64,000 nt of DNA from JAPOUP01 sp965203255 (GCA_965203255.1 OZ241882.1:1674001-1738000), one strand, 5' to 3'; counted from the stretch's first letter, positions 47,601 through 57,032 are shown. Notes: generated from the sequence alone by a model not told the origin. A program made the numbers and translations.

Positions 47601-48277
47601 TAAAAATGGAAGTCTCAATCCCCTGTTTGGCGGGGCATTCATTCTCACGGCGATCTGTGGCTGGTGCCCCTGCCAGGCGTGGCGGCATGTCTCAATCCCC
47701 TGTTTGGCGGGGCATTCATTCTCACATAGCCTATCTCCTGGACCGTATAACGGATCGTGACCTAAGGGTCTCAATCCCCTGTTTGGCGGGGCATTCATTC
47801 TCACGGCCCATATCTCGACGAATCCGATCCGGGTTCCTGGCACGATGTCTCAATCCCCTGTTTGGCGGGGCATTCATTCTCACGATGGTCCGGGCGTGCT
47901 CAATGAGAAGGATTGACCATGAGGATGTCTCAATCCCCTGTTTGGCGGGGCATTCATTCTCACGAGACCAGGAAACCGACCGACAGCTGCGGCGGTCTGT
48001 CTGTGTGTCTCAATCCCCTGTTTGGCGGGGCATTCATTCTCACAGTTCACCAGCCGCGGCTCGCCGAAACTTGACGTTCTGTCCGTCTCAATCCCCTGTT
48101 TGGCGGGGCATTCATTCTCACCCGGAGCGGTCGTCTCGGCGTCGCCGGTCACGATCAACGGGTCTCAATCCCCTGTTTGGCGGGGCATTCATTCTCACCT
48201 CCTGTCCATGACCGAGCGGACCGAATGTCTGATATGCCCTGTCTCAATCCCCTGTTTGGCGGGGCATTCATTCTCAC

Positions 48278-48487
48278 CCTTATGCGAATTTCCCTCTCGT
48301 TATCAGAAACTTAAGGGTTGCATTTTCGTAACCCCTCCCAGAACACCGCAAATTGCCTTTCCTCAGCTAACCATACACAGATAAACTTATGAAAAATTCT
48401 CTATGATTCAAGCCCTTTGCAACTATTCGTAATCGACCGGATTTCTTTAGGTCCACAAGGTTACGACACCCCGATATCAACGAAACG
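48278..48487 (-). promoter_or_regulatory. CRISPR leader
   Basis: This 210-base region between the cas2 stop and the last repeat is visibly A+T-rich (for example GAATTTTTCATAAG on the minus strand) and carries no gene. Its position next to cas1-cas2 and the repeat orientation (handle ATTGAGAC at the left end of each unit in minus-strand sense) mark it as the leader with the array promoter. I could not fix a convincing -35/-10 pair. Confidence 0.7.
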
Positions 48488-48772
48488 TCAGACAATAAAC
48501 ACTTCCTCTTCTCCAGTGCGCGGGATGTCCGACGAAACTCCGAGATAGACAGCATTGCGATTACAGGACGCACAAAGTGAATAAATTGCAAGGCGATCCT
48601 CCCGAAGGTCCATGATGGCTTCAAGCATTTCCAGGCATTTTTCGATCAGTCCCTTCGCTGCAAATATCTCAAATACGCTTTCCTGCAAACGATCTCCATG
48701 AGCATCCAACAGATCAGCAACGCGCCTTCGACGCCTGTCATCGGCAATGTCATAACAGACTACGTATCGCAC
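48488..48772 (-). CDS. cas2: CRISPR adaptation endonuclease Cas2
   Basis: Cas2 forms the central dimer of the Cas1-Cas2 spacer integrase. The 94-residue product starts at GTG 48772 and reads MRYVVCYDIADDRRRRRVAD, with the ferredoxin-like first strand ending in Asp8. It continues GDRLQESVFEIFA and SLCASCNRNAVYLGVSSDIP. The start lies 8 bases after the cas1 stop, with AAGGTAGG upstream, so the two genes form one operon read towards the array. Confidence 0.95.
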   Translation of the reverse strand: MRYVVCYDIADDRRRRRVADLLDAHGDRLQESVFEIFAAKGLIEKCLEMLEAIMDLREDRLAIYSLCASCNRNAVYLGVSSDIPRTGEEEVFIV

Positions 48773-48780
48773 AATTGAGC

Positions 48781-49776
48781 CTACCTTATCTTCAGGGGCC
48801 TATACCCTTCCGTACCTCTAACATGTGCCGCAAGCCGATCAACCTGTATCTGAATTTTACGCAGAACTGAATGCTGTGTCCCTGTTCCCGCCATTGGAGC
48901 ATCAAGATGTGCCTCCCACTCCCGGAAGTAGCGCCTGAGGCCGTCCTTGGTAAGCCTGAAACCTTTACCCTCGGTGTCCCTAAAATCCTCTGGCAGAAAC
49001 TGTCGCCGGTTACAGATCCGTAAGACAAATCGGTCGACCACAGGATGGCGAAACTCCTCCATGATATCCAACGCAAGGCTCGGCCGCCCGGACCTAACGG
49101 CATGCAGCATACCCAAATAGGGATCGAAACCCCTGGCTTCGAGGATAGAAGTGACCAGATTTCCAAGAAGGACATACCCGAAAGACAATAGTGCGTTGGC
49201 AGGATCCGGAGGAGGACGTCTCTGTCGTCCTGTGAATTTTATGGGACCCGAAAATGCTGACCCCAATACATGGAAGTACCTTCTAGCAGCGTCTCCTTCA
49301 ATCCCCATCAGAGAGCTGCGATCACAAGCGGAAATCGCACGAATTCTCAACGCTTCCAGGTCGGATATCGCCTTCCCCAACTCCGGGTTCCCGGCACGGT
49401 TGGATCGAATTGAAGAAATCAACGCAGCTGCGTTCGCGATCTTCGCTTCGATAACCAAACGCCCGATAGCCAATGCCGCTCCTTCGTCATCGAACAAGCG
49501 GTATTGGTGAAGACGGAGGTCAGCCGTCTTTGACAATTCGGGAACAAGCCTGCCCAATAGCTTTCCGCTACGCTTCATCCAAAATACCGAAATGCCTTGA
49601 TCGAGGCATAATCGAGTTGCCCTTGCGGTCATGTGGACACGCCCGACCAAGCCGATCGTTTCAACATGATGCGGTTCTACTTCAAGTAACTGTTTCCGAA
49701 CATTCTGGCGATCACCTGTCGACCCCATATTCTCGTCGAGCGTCACGATTAGTGAGCCCGTCCTGAAGCGTATCAC
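48781..49776 (-). CDS. cas1: CRISPR integrase Cas1
   Basis: Cas1 catalyses integration of new spacers at the leader end. The 331-residue protein has the beta-rich N-terminal domain and the helical catalytic domain. The metal ligands are present as Glu160 (SSLMGIEGDAARRYF), His225 (YLGMLHAVRSGRPSLALD) and Asp237/Glu241 (DIMEEFRHPVVDRF). It is a stand-alone Cas1 with no fused reverse transcriptase, so acquisition should be from DNA. It diverges from cas6, with about 130 bases between them. Confidence 0.96.
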   Translation of the reverse strand: MIRFRTGSLIVTLDENMGSTGDRQNVRKQLLEVEPHHVETIGLVGRVHMTARATRLCLDQGISVFWMKRSGKLLGRLVPELSKTADLRLHQYRLFDDEGAALAIGRLVIEAKIANAAALISSIRSNRAGNPELGKAISDLEALRIRAISACDRSSLMGIEGDAARRYFHVLGSAFSGPIKFTGRQRRPPPDPANALLSFGYVLLGNLVTSILEARGFDPYLGMLHAVRSGRPSLALDIMEEFRHPVVDRFVLRICNRRQFLPEDFRDTEGKGFRLTKDGLRRYFREWEAHLDAPMAGTGTQHSVLRKIQIQVDRLAAHVRGTEGYRPLKIR

Positions 49777-49904
49777 CGAGCCGGGTTCCGTTACATAAAG
49801 GGCAGGAATGTCGCCACCTCACAGAATCTCGTTCTTGGGTGTTCCCTTGCGGATTTCGCGAACGTATAATTGTAGCCAGCACGAATTCCAAGGTATGTCG
49901 CAGT

Positions 49905-50903
49905 ATGATTCAACAGAATGGGAATGACGTGCCAACAGCTGTTTTCCAGTTCCATAGTGATGATCAGGAAAATGTGCGATCATCCGACCCCTTGCTTAGG
50001 AGGTGCACCTATACACTCGAATTTGCGGCCGAGCGCGACGGCGAATTGCCCGGATTTCCAGGATCAGCAATTCGCGGTGCATTCGGGCACGCTCTCAAGC
50101 GCCTCGTCTGCGTCATGCGCAGTCGCCCCTGTGAGGGGTGCCCGTTGGAATTCAGTTGCCTCTACACAACAATTTTCGAGACTCGAGCCAATCTTTCCGG
50201 AAGTGCCTTTGACAACAAAATGCGCCCACCCCATCCGTTCGTTCTGAAGGTCTCATTTGTCAGCCAAAGGCAAATTAGGAGTGGCGACAGCCTGCAGTTC
50301 GGCGTGAGTCTGTTTGGAAGCGCTGTGGCCGCCTATCCAATTGTTCTTAGAGCATTACAGGAAGCCTGCAAACGAGGACTGGGACCAAATCGTCTCCAAT
50401 TCCAACTCAAGGAGATTCGCAAATCTGGCAGACCCTGTGGGTGGGAGCCGGATCAAAGCTATCCCACACCTTTAATCGAGGATAATCCAAGGACCGATGG
50501 TTGTGCATATCACTGGGAAATCGCGACACCACTACGCCTTCGCTCTGGTGGGAAGCCGGTGGATCACCGAAGTCTAACTCCTAGGGATCTAGCCATGCCG
50601 GTACTTCGTCGACTTATGCTGCTTGTGCATCATTTCGGCAATCCAGACAAACTCGATATTCCAGCAGAAATGAACGAGAGGGCAAGTCGGCTGCAATTGA
50701 CATATTGCCACCTGAAATGGAAACGGCTCCAACGGTATTCATCCCGACAATCGGCCACGCATTCAGTTTCAGGGCTGCTAGGCGTCGTGGGTATCAACTT
50801 TTCCAATGCACCTGAATGGGGACCAATACTTGCTTGGGCGCCTGCAATTCACGTTGGCAAAGCAACATCAATGGGGCTCGGACGTGTGGAGCTAGTCCAA
50901 TGA
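49905..50903 (+). CDS. cas6: CRISPR pre-crRNA endoribonuclease Cas6
   Basis: Cas6 cuts the array transcript within the repeats to make crRNAs with the 8-base handle. The ~332-residue product has the N-terminal RAMP segment GFPGSAIRGAFGHALKRLVC with cysteines at about 69, 76, 79 and 85 (CEGCPLEFSC), a pattern seen in Cas6 of type III loci. The C-terminal domain has TPLRLRSGGKPV and the Gly-rich KATSMGLGRVEL. I use ATG 49905; a GTG at 49839 is in frame but has little support. Its stop overlaps the csm1 start (ATGA). Confidence 0.9.
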   Translation: MIQQNGNDVPTAVFQFHSDDQENVRSSDPLLRRCTYTLEFAAERDGELPGFPGSAIRGAFGHALKRLVCVMRSRPCEGCPLEFSCLYTTIFETRANLSGSAFDNKMRPPHPFVLKVSFVSQRQIRSGDSLQFGVSLFGSAVAAYPIVLRALQEACKRGLGPNRLQFQLKEIRKSGRPCGWEPDQSYPTPLIEDNPRTDGCAYHWEIATPLRLRSGGKPVDHRSLTPRDLAMPVLRRLMLLVHHFGNPDKLDIPAEMNERASRLQLTYCHLKWKRLQRYSSRQSATHSVSGLLGVVGINFSNAPEWGPILAWAPAIHVGKATSMGLGRVELVQ

Positions 50904-53419
50904 TGCAGCGATCCGAAATACCTACTGTTTTCGAGATAGCAATCGGCGCGCTCTTGCACGACATCGGCAAATTGCTTCAGCGGGCGTCAAAGCAAAGACT
51001 GACCCATGAGCAAATGAGCCGGGCAAGCGATATATTGCCAGTCTATCAGGGCAACCACACACATTGGCACGCCTTGTGGAGCGATGCTTTCTTTGATTGG
51101 TCGAATGATGAACAATTGCCTTGGCCAAGAGGTTTGGATCCGAACTGGATTCGTGACCTAGCTGTCTATCATCATCGCCCACTGCAGCCCTATCCTACTG
51201 CGCCAGGGCACGTGATTACGGAGTTGGTCACTATCGCTGACCGGCTTGCTTCAGGATACGAGCGCAGGCCCGGCGACATCGGCGTAGAAAACGATGATGG
51301 CCAGCGAGACAGATTCCGCCGCATCCCACTGAAAGCGATCGTTCCGTCTTTGAGTTTGAAAGGATCCCCGAAAGGTCCGCATGGGCACCACCTTCCCCGC
51401 GAACTCAACGCGATGTCGCTTATCCCCGATCGAAAATGTGACGAAGGGCACGAGATTGGAGACAGAACCATTTCCGGCTATTGTAGCGTCTGGGAGGGAT
51501 TTCAGAATGGATGGCGTGCGCTGACCAACTCACTTGCGCATGAATCGTCACCAGAACTGTTTGAAGAAGGGTTGCTTGGACTGTGCGAGCAGTGGCTTTG
51601 GTCCATACCATCTTCAACGATTGACGAACCCGATATCTCACTGTTCGATCACTCGCGGGCAGTCGCCGCCTTTGCCGCGGCCTTGTACCAGCATCATGCG
51701 GCTCGAGGAGAACTGAATTCACCCTCAGCTATCAGGGATAATCGACGACCGAAATTTCGGTTCCTTGTAGGGGACCTGTCTGGCCTTCAGTCGACATTGT
51801 TCCGGTTCAACAGAGAACGAATTCGCGGATTGAACCGCGTTCTCCGAGGCCGCTCACTTAGATTTCAGCTCATTGCCGACGCGGGGACAAGGCATGTGTT
51901 AAGGGAATTCCAGATGCCTTGGTCAGCAGCACTCCAGACCGCTGGTGGAAAATTTCTCATCCTGCTTCCTGATCTCGGTGAAGATGAAATGCATGATCGG
52001 ACAGGCCGGCTGCGGAATGAGTTTGATGAGTGGATTGCACAGGAATACACCGGAGATCTGGGCATCGGGCTTGCGCTGTCAGATCCATTCTCTTATCACG
52101 ATCTTGTCAGAGCAAAGGATGAAAGCGACGACACAGCTCGAAAAGAACGTGCCAACAAGGTTCGCGACGCTCTCGGAATGACTGCGGAGACCGCCAAGCT
52201 CCGCCAGTTGCAGTCTCCGGCGGAACAGGCGGTCCAGAATATCTCCTTTCCTCATGGAACGTGCGGTGCCTGCGGCGTGCGCCCGGCCGAACATGCGGAA
52301 ACCGAAGAGCGGGAAGCCTATTGTTCATCCTGTCGAGCGGAGAATGAACTCGGAAGGCAATTCCCTAAATCGAATAAGGTCCTCATCGAGAAAGGGGCCG
52401 GACGCTCCGCAATACTGGGACTCGGCTACGGACTCTACGGCGACGACAGGAGTGGCATGACCGGATGGAGGTTCGGAAACGAAGGGCGACAATCAGAAGT
52501 ACCGGCAGCGTTTCGTCCCGGATATTGCTACGTTCCACGATTCTCCGAGGCTGACGTCGAAGAATTCAGACATCTCGATGATCATGACGACATCGCTGCC
52601 GGACACGTAAAAACCTTCGAGGTGCTTGCTGAATCTGGTGGTAAGGGACGAAAGATGCTCGCTGTCCTTATGGCGGATGTGGACCGGTTAGGCAGGCTGT
52701 TTCTGGAGGGAACGGGGCATCGATGGAGTCTCGCTCGCGCTGCGGCTCTATCGCGAATGATCGACGGTTACTTTTCCGTTCGCCTTCCTGACCTTCTTGA
52801 GAAGGACTGGCCGAACATTTACACTGTCTACGCTGGTGGTGACGACCTACTCTTGTTGGGGCCCTGGCAGGACATCTTCGCATTCGCCGCGAGTCTACAT
52901 CAGGACTTCAGCAGGTATTCATTGGACAATCCAGATGTCACGCTTTCGGCTGGCATCGCACTATTTGACGTGAAGGCCCCGGTTTCGGCGGCGGCTCGCC
53001 AAGCGAAAGAGAGGCTCGCTAGAGTCAAGGCAGATGGCCGAAACGGCATTTCCGCCATCGAGCGGCCTCGCTTATGCTGGGCTTCTTACCACGAGGCGCT
53101 CAGGAATGCCGGAAAGCTATGTGATTTCCTCAAAGATGAAACACTTTCCGTTGCCACGCTCTACAGGCTATTAACGCTTTCGGATTCCGCGACGCAGTCC
53201 GCCCTTGGAACCGCCAAACCGGACGACTATGCGTGGCGGGCCCGACTCGGATACACCCTTGCGCGAACACTTCCCAAGCACACGAGCGATGAAAGGCAGC
53301 GAGCGGCATTTGATTTCGTCATTCAATTGTTCGGACTCGACCAGCGATTGAGCGGTGCGCTGGATGGAACATCGGGTGCGAGTCTTGCGCTTTCTCACGC
53401 AATCTATCAGAATCGCTGA
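50900..53419 (+). CDS. csm1: Type III-A large subunit Cas10/Csm1
   Basis: Cas10 degrades single-stranded DNA and makes cyclic oligoadenylate when the complex binds target RNA. The 839-residue protein has an N-terminal HD nuclease motif (GALLHDIGKLL, His20-Asp21), a first palm-like domain (RFLVGDLSGLQSTLFRF), a zinc site (CGACGV at 455-458 and CSSC at 475-478) and the cyclase motif GGDD at 646-649 (VYAGGDDLLLLG). Both activities therefore look intact. The start overlaps the cas6 stop, and a second Met follows directly. It belongs to the III-A (Csm) rather than III-B type by its partners csm2-csm5. Confidence 0.96.
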   Translation: MMQRSEIPTVFEIAIGALLHDIGKLLQRASKQRLTHEQMSRASDILPVYQGNHTHWHALWSDAFFDWSNDEQLPWPRGLDPNWIRDLAVYHHRPLQPYPTAPGHVITELVTIADRLASGYERRPGDIGVENDDGQRDRFRRIPLKAIVPSLSLKGSPKGPHGHHLPRELNAMSLIPDRKCDEGHEIGDRTISGYCSVWEGFQNGWRALTNSLAHESSPELFEEGLLGLCEQWLWSIPSSTIDEPDISLFDHSRAVAAFAAALYQHHAARGELNSPSAIRDNRRPKFRFLVGDLSGLQSTLFRFNRERIRGLNRVLRGRSLRFQLIADAGTRHVLREFQMPWSAALQTAGGKFLILLPDLGEDEMHDRTGRLRNEFDEWIAQEYTGDLGIGLALSDPFSYHDLVRAKDESDDTARKERANKVRDALGMTAETAKLRQLQSPAEQAVQNISFPHGTCGACGVRPAEHAETEEREAYCSSCRAENELGRQFPKSNKVLIEKGAGRSAILGLGYGLYGDDRSGMTGWRFGNEGRQSEVPAAFRPGYCYVPRFSEADVEEFRHLDDHDDIAAGHVKTFEVLAESGGKGRKMLAVLMADVDRLGRLFLEGTGHRWSLARAAALSRMIDGYFSVRLPDLLEKDWPNIYTVYAGGDDLLLLGPWQDIFAFAASLHQDFSRYSLDNPDVTLSAGIALFDVKAPVSAAARQAKERLARVKADGRNGISAIERPRLCWASYHEALRNAGKLCDFLKDETLSVATLYRLLTLSDSATQSALGTAKPDDYAWRARLGYTLARTLPKHTSDERQRAAFDFVIQLFGLDQRLSGALDGTSGASLALSHAIYQNR

Positions 53420-53442
53420 AGCCGGAGGAGGGTGGTCCAGAA

Positions 53443-53904
53443 ATGAGAAACAGGTCAACTCAACGTCACCAAGGTCAGCACGCTTCCAAGCAACAGGGAC
53501 CAGAATTGAGTTCGGGAAGGAAGAGCAACCTCAAACGCCCCGAATCCTATACCATCCTGACCGACGATGGACCGGAGCTTAGGCCCGAACTTGTCGATGA
53601 CGAGGCTCGTGATGAAGCCACCAACCTTCGGAACGTGACCGATACCCAGTTGCGCCGCTTCTTCGGAGCGGCAAAGGCTGACGAAATGAATGTGAATTCC
53701 CCTAACCAGGCCAAAGTTGCCATGGCTCTCCTGAAAGCAAAGGCGCACTATACCGCTGCTCGAGATCGAAAGAACAGGGAACTAGCCGACTTTTTGGGAC
53801 ATCATGTGAAGATGGTCGCAACGGACGACGATTACCGTTACTTTATCCGGCATTTCGAGGCCGTAATTGCTTATCACAAATTCAATGGCGGACAAACGAG
53901 GTAG
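53443..53904 (+). CDS. csm2: Type III-A small subunit Csm2
   Basis: Csm2 is the small helical subunit that lines the inner belly of the effector complex. The 153-residue product has a disordered, polar N-terminus (~residues 1-60). The helical core follows, with VTDTQLRRFFGAAKADEMN, ALLKAKAHYTAARDRKNREL and FIRHFEAVIAYHKFNGG. This order is diagnostic of Csm2. A GGAGGAGGG lies upstream. It is between csm1 and csm3, with only 4 bases to the csm3 start. Confidence 0.9.
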   Translation: MRNRSTQRHQGQHASKQQGPELSSGRKSNLKRPESYTILTDDGPELRPELVDDEARDEATNLRNVTDTQLRRFFGAAKADEMNVNSPNQAKVAMALLKAKAHYTAARDRKNRELADFLGHHVKMVATDDDYRYFIRHFEAVIAYHKFNGGQTR

Positions 53905-53908
53905 GTTA

Positions 53909-54709
53909 ATGAACGGATCAGAACCGCAACTGGCATATCTCGGGCAGGTAACCCTGTCGGCGCGACTACAGGTTGTGTCGGGCCTCCATATCGGTGCCGG
54001 AAAGGACGCAATAGAGATTGGCGGAATAGACAGTCCAGTGGTCAAAACGCCCGACGGACGGCCATTCGTCCCCGGGTCGAGCCTTAAGGGAAAACTCCGT
54101 TTCCTGCTCGAATGGGCATTCGGGAGCATTCACCATTCTGGGGAGCCTTGGGGAAGCAGGAATGAACAATTCCAAGCGGATGACCCGATCCTCCGCATTT
54201 TCGGCACGCCTGCAAAGAAGGAAAATTGGAGCTCGGGACCAACACGGCTGCTGATGCGAGACGCGATGCCCAATGAGAATTGGCTCCGCCAAGCGCAGGT
54301 TCTTACTGAGGAAAAGACGGAAGTTGTCATGGACCGGATTGCAGGCAAGGCCATGGATAAAATTGGAGCTCGCAGAACTGAGCGGGTGCCTCCCGGCGCT
54401 GAATTCAATTTCGAGGCTGCGTTCCGTCTATACGATGTCGGCGAAGATGCAGGCAGGCGCGACCTCGAGTGCCTTGCCTGGTTAGTTCAGGGATTGAACC
54501 TCCTTGAACAGGATGCGCTCGGAGGTTCCGGTTCACGCGGATATGGCCAGGTGAGATTTTGTGACCTGAAGCTGAAATTTCCCGGTAGTGACAGGATCTC
54601 GCTCGACAACAGTTTTCGTGGCCATGTCTTTTCGCGCAAAGCCCCGCCCTCTGAAGTCATGAAAATTCTCAATGAATCCTTTGCCATCCCAAGACCTGTT
54701 CAGGAATGA
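53909..54709 (+). CDS. csm3: Type III-A backbone subunit Csm3 (target RNA nuclease)
   Basis: Csm3 forms the repeated backbone of the complex and cleaves target RNA every six bases. The 266-residue RAMP protein has LHIGAGKDAIEIGGIDSPVV, whose Asp41 corresponds to the catalytic Asp. It also has FVPGSSLKGKLRFLLEWAFG and the C-terminal Gly-rich LGGSGSRGYGQVRF. The ATG at 53909 has GAGG upstream and follows the csm2 stop; in-frame ATGs further upstream lie inside csm2. Its stop overlaps the csm4 start. Confidence 0.95.
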   Translation: MNGSEPQLAYLGQVTLSARLQVVSGLHIGAGKDAIEIGGIDSPVVKTPDGRPFVPGSSLKGKLRFLLEWAFGSIHHSGEPWGSRNEQFQADDPILRIFGTPAKKENWSSGPTRLLMRDAMPNENWLRQAQVLTEEKTEVVMDRIAGKAMDKIGARRTERVPPGAEFNFEAAFRLYDVGEDAGRRDLECLAWLVQGLNLLEQDALGGSGSRGYGQVRFCDLKLKFPGSDRISLDNSFRGHVFSRKAPPSEVMKILNESFAIPRPVQE

Positions 54710-55611
54710 CGCTCTATAGACTGGAGATCACTCTCACGAGCCCACTAGGCACGCCTCTTGTTGGCCCGACTCTCTTCGGTCTGGTTTGCCAGGTAATTTA
54801 TGAAAGGGAGGGCGTTTCGACTCTGGAAAATTGGCTAAGCAGGCCGGAACGGCTCTGGAGAATTTCGGATGGCTTTCCAGCAGGTCACCTCCCAAAGCCG
54901 CTGACCAAACCTATTCCATTGCGGCCGGAAGAGCTTGATACTCTGAAGGTCAGGAAGAAGAAGCCATGGATTCGTCGCGACGCATGGATGAGGCATCGCG
55001 CGTCCTGGTCGGAGGCCGTCCTAGACGATAGTGATTTCTTGGAGGATCCGTCCTGCATACTTCGCCGTGTTCACAATGTCGTGGATAGGCATGGACGAGG
55101 TACACTGGACACCGGCGGGCTGTTCTTCACAGATGATGATTGGCGATTCACCGGAAGCTCAAGGGAGGTGGACCTCTATGTGGAAAGCGATGACAGTTCG
55201 GACAGGATATTCGAACTGATCAAAGCCGTCGGTGAGCGGGGTTATGGGAGAGATACCTCGACAGGATGCGGGAGGTTCGTGGTCCGGAAACCCCGCCCGG
55301 ATCCCGATCTTGCTGAACTCACGGGTGCCCGCCGACGGATGAGTCTTTCACGAGGTGTTCTTACATCGTCCTCTATGCGAGATGCCTTATGGCGGGTCGA
55401 ACCGCATCTTGGACGCGTCGGCCCTGACCTGACGCTCGCAGGATTCTCGCCCTTCAAGCGGCCTGTCCTTCTCACACGCCCGGGATGCACCTATCAGCCC
55501 GCAGGATCAGCTACAGCCGGAAAGTGGGTCGACAACGTCCACGCAGAGCGTCCTGAAATCGGGCTGAACGGATTCCATCTTGCAATTCCCTTCTCGGAAG
55601 CTGCGCACTGA
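54706..55611 (+). CDS. csm4: Type III-A subunit Csm4
   Basis: Csm4 binds the 5' handle of the crRNA and holds Cas10. The 301-residue RAMP protein starts MTLYRLEITLTSPLGTPLVG. It has a first ferredoxin-like domain with VGPTLFGLVCQVIYEREG, a Gly-rich loop VGERGYGRDTSTGCGRFVVR (~residues 172-191) and the C-terminal SPFKRPVLLTRPGCTY. The start overlaps the csm3 stop and its stop overlaps the csm5 start (ATGA), so translation is coupled. Confidence 0.93.
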   Translation: MTLYRLEITLTSPLGTPLVGPTLFGLVCQVIYEREGVSTLENWLSRPERLWRISDGFPAGHLPKPLTKPIPLRPEELDTLKVRKKKPWIRRDAWMRHRASWSEAVLDDSDFLEDPSCILRRVHNVVDRHGRGTLDTGGLFFTDDDWRFTGSSREVDLYVESDDSSDRIFELIKAVGERGYGRDTSTGCGRFVVRKPRPDPDLAELTGARRRMSLSRGVLTSSSMRDALWRVEPHLGRVGPDLTLAGFSPFKRPVLLTRPGCTYQPAGSATAGKWVDNVHAERPEIGLNGFHLAIPFSEAAH

Positions 55612-57032
55612 TGTCCAAGCAGTTTGACCATCACGATCTGGTCCTGGTTCCGCTTACGCCGATCCATATCGGCGGGGGCGATGAAGCAATACTGGGATTG
55701 GAAGACTACAGGTTGAAAAACGGATTTCTGCAGCGAACCGACCTGAAGCAGTTCATTCATTCCTCACCTGACATCGAACAGATCCTGAGCGATCTGGAAA
55801 GAAACTTCCAAAGCACCTTCTTGAGGTTGCAGGATGATGTTCCAGATCAAGCCATCACTGAGCGGATTCCTGCCAGTTCGGAAGTTTGCTCAATACTTGA
55901 ACGGCAGATCGAAGATGCAAAACGATCCAAGCCGAAAAACCGGGGAACAATACATGCGTTCATTCGGGCGGGGAGGACGCCGATGCTGCCGGGAAGCAGC
56001 CTGAAAGGCTGCATCAGAACAGCTTGGCTCGCAAAATGCGTAAGGCAACGTGGCATTCAGCAGAAAGGCATTCACGGCAGGGATTCGGGTGATCAATCGA
56101 AGAAGCTAATGCAAATGGCTTTCGATATGTCCTCGAATGAAACTGCTGGTGATCCACTCCGCGATGTGACCGTAGGTGATGCCAATCTCCCCGAGGGCGC
56201 AACTAAGGTAGACCGGGTCTCGAGCTGGAAAAAAGACAGATCTGGCAAGAAATACGCGGCGGATCCTTCTGGCGGCTACCAACTCATGCGTGAACGTCTG
56301 CTGGCGGTTACCGATGGAGGGCGACCTCCCATAGTTGATGTTCGGATAGGTCTACGCCGTGACGGTGTTCGCAGCTTGCGCCGCAAGACACAGCGGGATG
56401 GATCATATCCACATTCGTCACCAGCATCGATTCCTGAACTGCTGTCGGCGCTGAATGAGCATCATTCGCCAATATGGAAATGGGAATTGCAGAAGTTCTT
56501 CGCGGACACATCCGAGAAACTACTTTCGCAGGCACTTGGTCTGTTTGATGGTATCGCTCGCAGCGGCGAGCAGATCAGCGGTGCTCTAGTGCGGATCGGC
56601 TGGGCAACTCATGCGGAAGCGAAGTCCATAGAGGGATTTCGGAAGATCCAGCGACCTCAATTTCGCGGCCAGCAAGGTGAGTTCGCAAAATCTGGGGCCA
56701 CAAGGCATGTCATCGATGATTCGGGCGTTCCATGCCCCTTCGGCTGGGCTCTACTGATCACCTCCGAGGCTTGGCATGCCAGGAAAGACTCCATCGGTTG
56801 GCTTCCGAAACAGAAACGATCCACCGGCAAAGGCGGCCTACAGCCGGGCGGTCAACAGGGTCCTGGCAGGGATGCTGCACCCAGATTCAGAAAGGGATCC
56901 AGAGTCGCTCTGACCGACGGCTCAACCGCCAACCTTCTTGAGAACATCAGGGATGGCCAGAAAGAGGTACAGGCCGAGATCGATGGGGATATCGATACTA
57001 TCAGAGTGTCCGAAATCAAGGGGCCCTTATGA
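55611..57032 (+). CDS. csm5: Type III-A subunit Csm5 with a C-terminal extension
   Basis: Csm5 caps the 3' end of the crRNA and helps its maturation. The 473-residue RAMP protein begins DLVLVPLTPIHIGGGDEAIL and contains RAGRTPMLPGSSLKGCIRTA (~residues 118-137), ISGALVRIGWATHAEAKSIE and CPFGWALLI. After about residue 390 there is a tail not usual for Csm5. It is a Gly/Gln/Lys-rich linker, then RKGSRVALTDGSTANLLENI and a short beta-rich end. This tail might be a small SH3- or KOW-like domain. The gene overlaps csm4 and the effector gene by 1 and 4 bases. Confidence 0.92.
   Translation: MSKQFDHHDLVLVPLTPIHIGGGDEAILGLEDYRLKNGFLQRTDLKQFIHSSPDIEQILSDLERNFQSTFLRLQDDVPDQAITERIPASSEVCSILERQIEDAKRSKPKNRGTIHAFIRAGRTPMLPGSSLKGCIRTAWLAKCVRQRGIQQKGIHGRDSGDQSKKLMQMAFDMSSNETAGDPLRDVTVGDANLPEGATKVDRVSSWKKDRSGKKYAADPSGGYQLMRERLLAVTDGGRPPIVDVRIGLRRDGVRSLRRKTQRDGSYPHSSPASIPELLSALNEHHSPIWKWELQKFFADTSEKLLSQALGLFDGIARSGEQISGALVRIGWATHAEAKSIEGFRKIQRPQFRGQQGEFAKSGATRHVIDDSGVPCPFGWALLITSEAWHARKDSIGWLPKQKRSTGKGGLQPGGQQGPGRDAAPRFRKGSRVALTDGSTANLLENIRDGQKEVQAEIDGDIDTIRVSEIKGPL

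Larger units (their letters stand above)
43161..48277 (-). CRISPR. CRISPR array, 49 repeats of 37 bp (by my count), interrupted by an IS630 element
   Basis: The plus-strand repeat begins GTCTCAATCC, contains the short palindrome CCCCTGTTTGGCGGGG and ends ATTCATTCTCAC. I count two repeats at 43161-43197 and 43238-43274 and 47 more from 44629 to 48277, with spacers of about 35-43 bases. Repeats are nearly invariant; the one at 44784 starts with A instead of G. On the minus strand the repeat ends ATTGAGAC, a typical 8-base 5' handle. This and the cas2-side A+T-rich leader indicate transcription leftwards, so the newest spacers are at the right. Spacer 13 and 14 are identical copies. Repeat type and neighbours fit the type III-A system. 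Confidence 0.98.

Noticed and set aside
48781..49776. Reverse transcriptase-Cas1 fusion, which would allow spacer capture from RNA
   Set aside because: Cas1 is 331 residues with no reverse transcriptase domain or YADD motif, and no reverse transcriptase gene is nearby, so the antisense spacer bias must come from selection rather than RNA capture by this locus.
50900..57032. Type III-B (Cmr) assignment of the effector operon
   Set aside because: The gene order and the Csm2, Csm4 and Csm5 signatures fit III-A; no Cmr1, Cmr4 or Cmr6-like gene is present.
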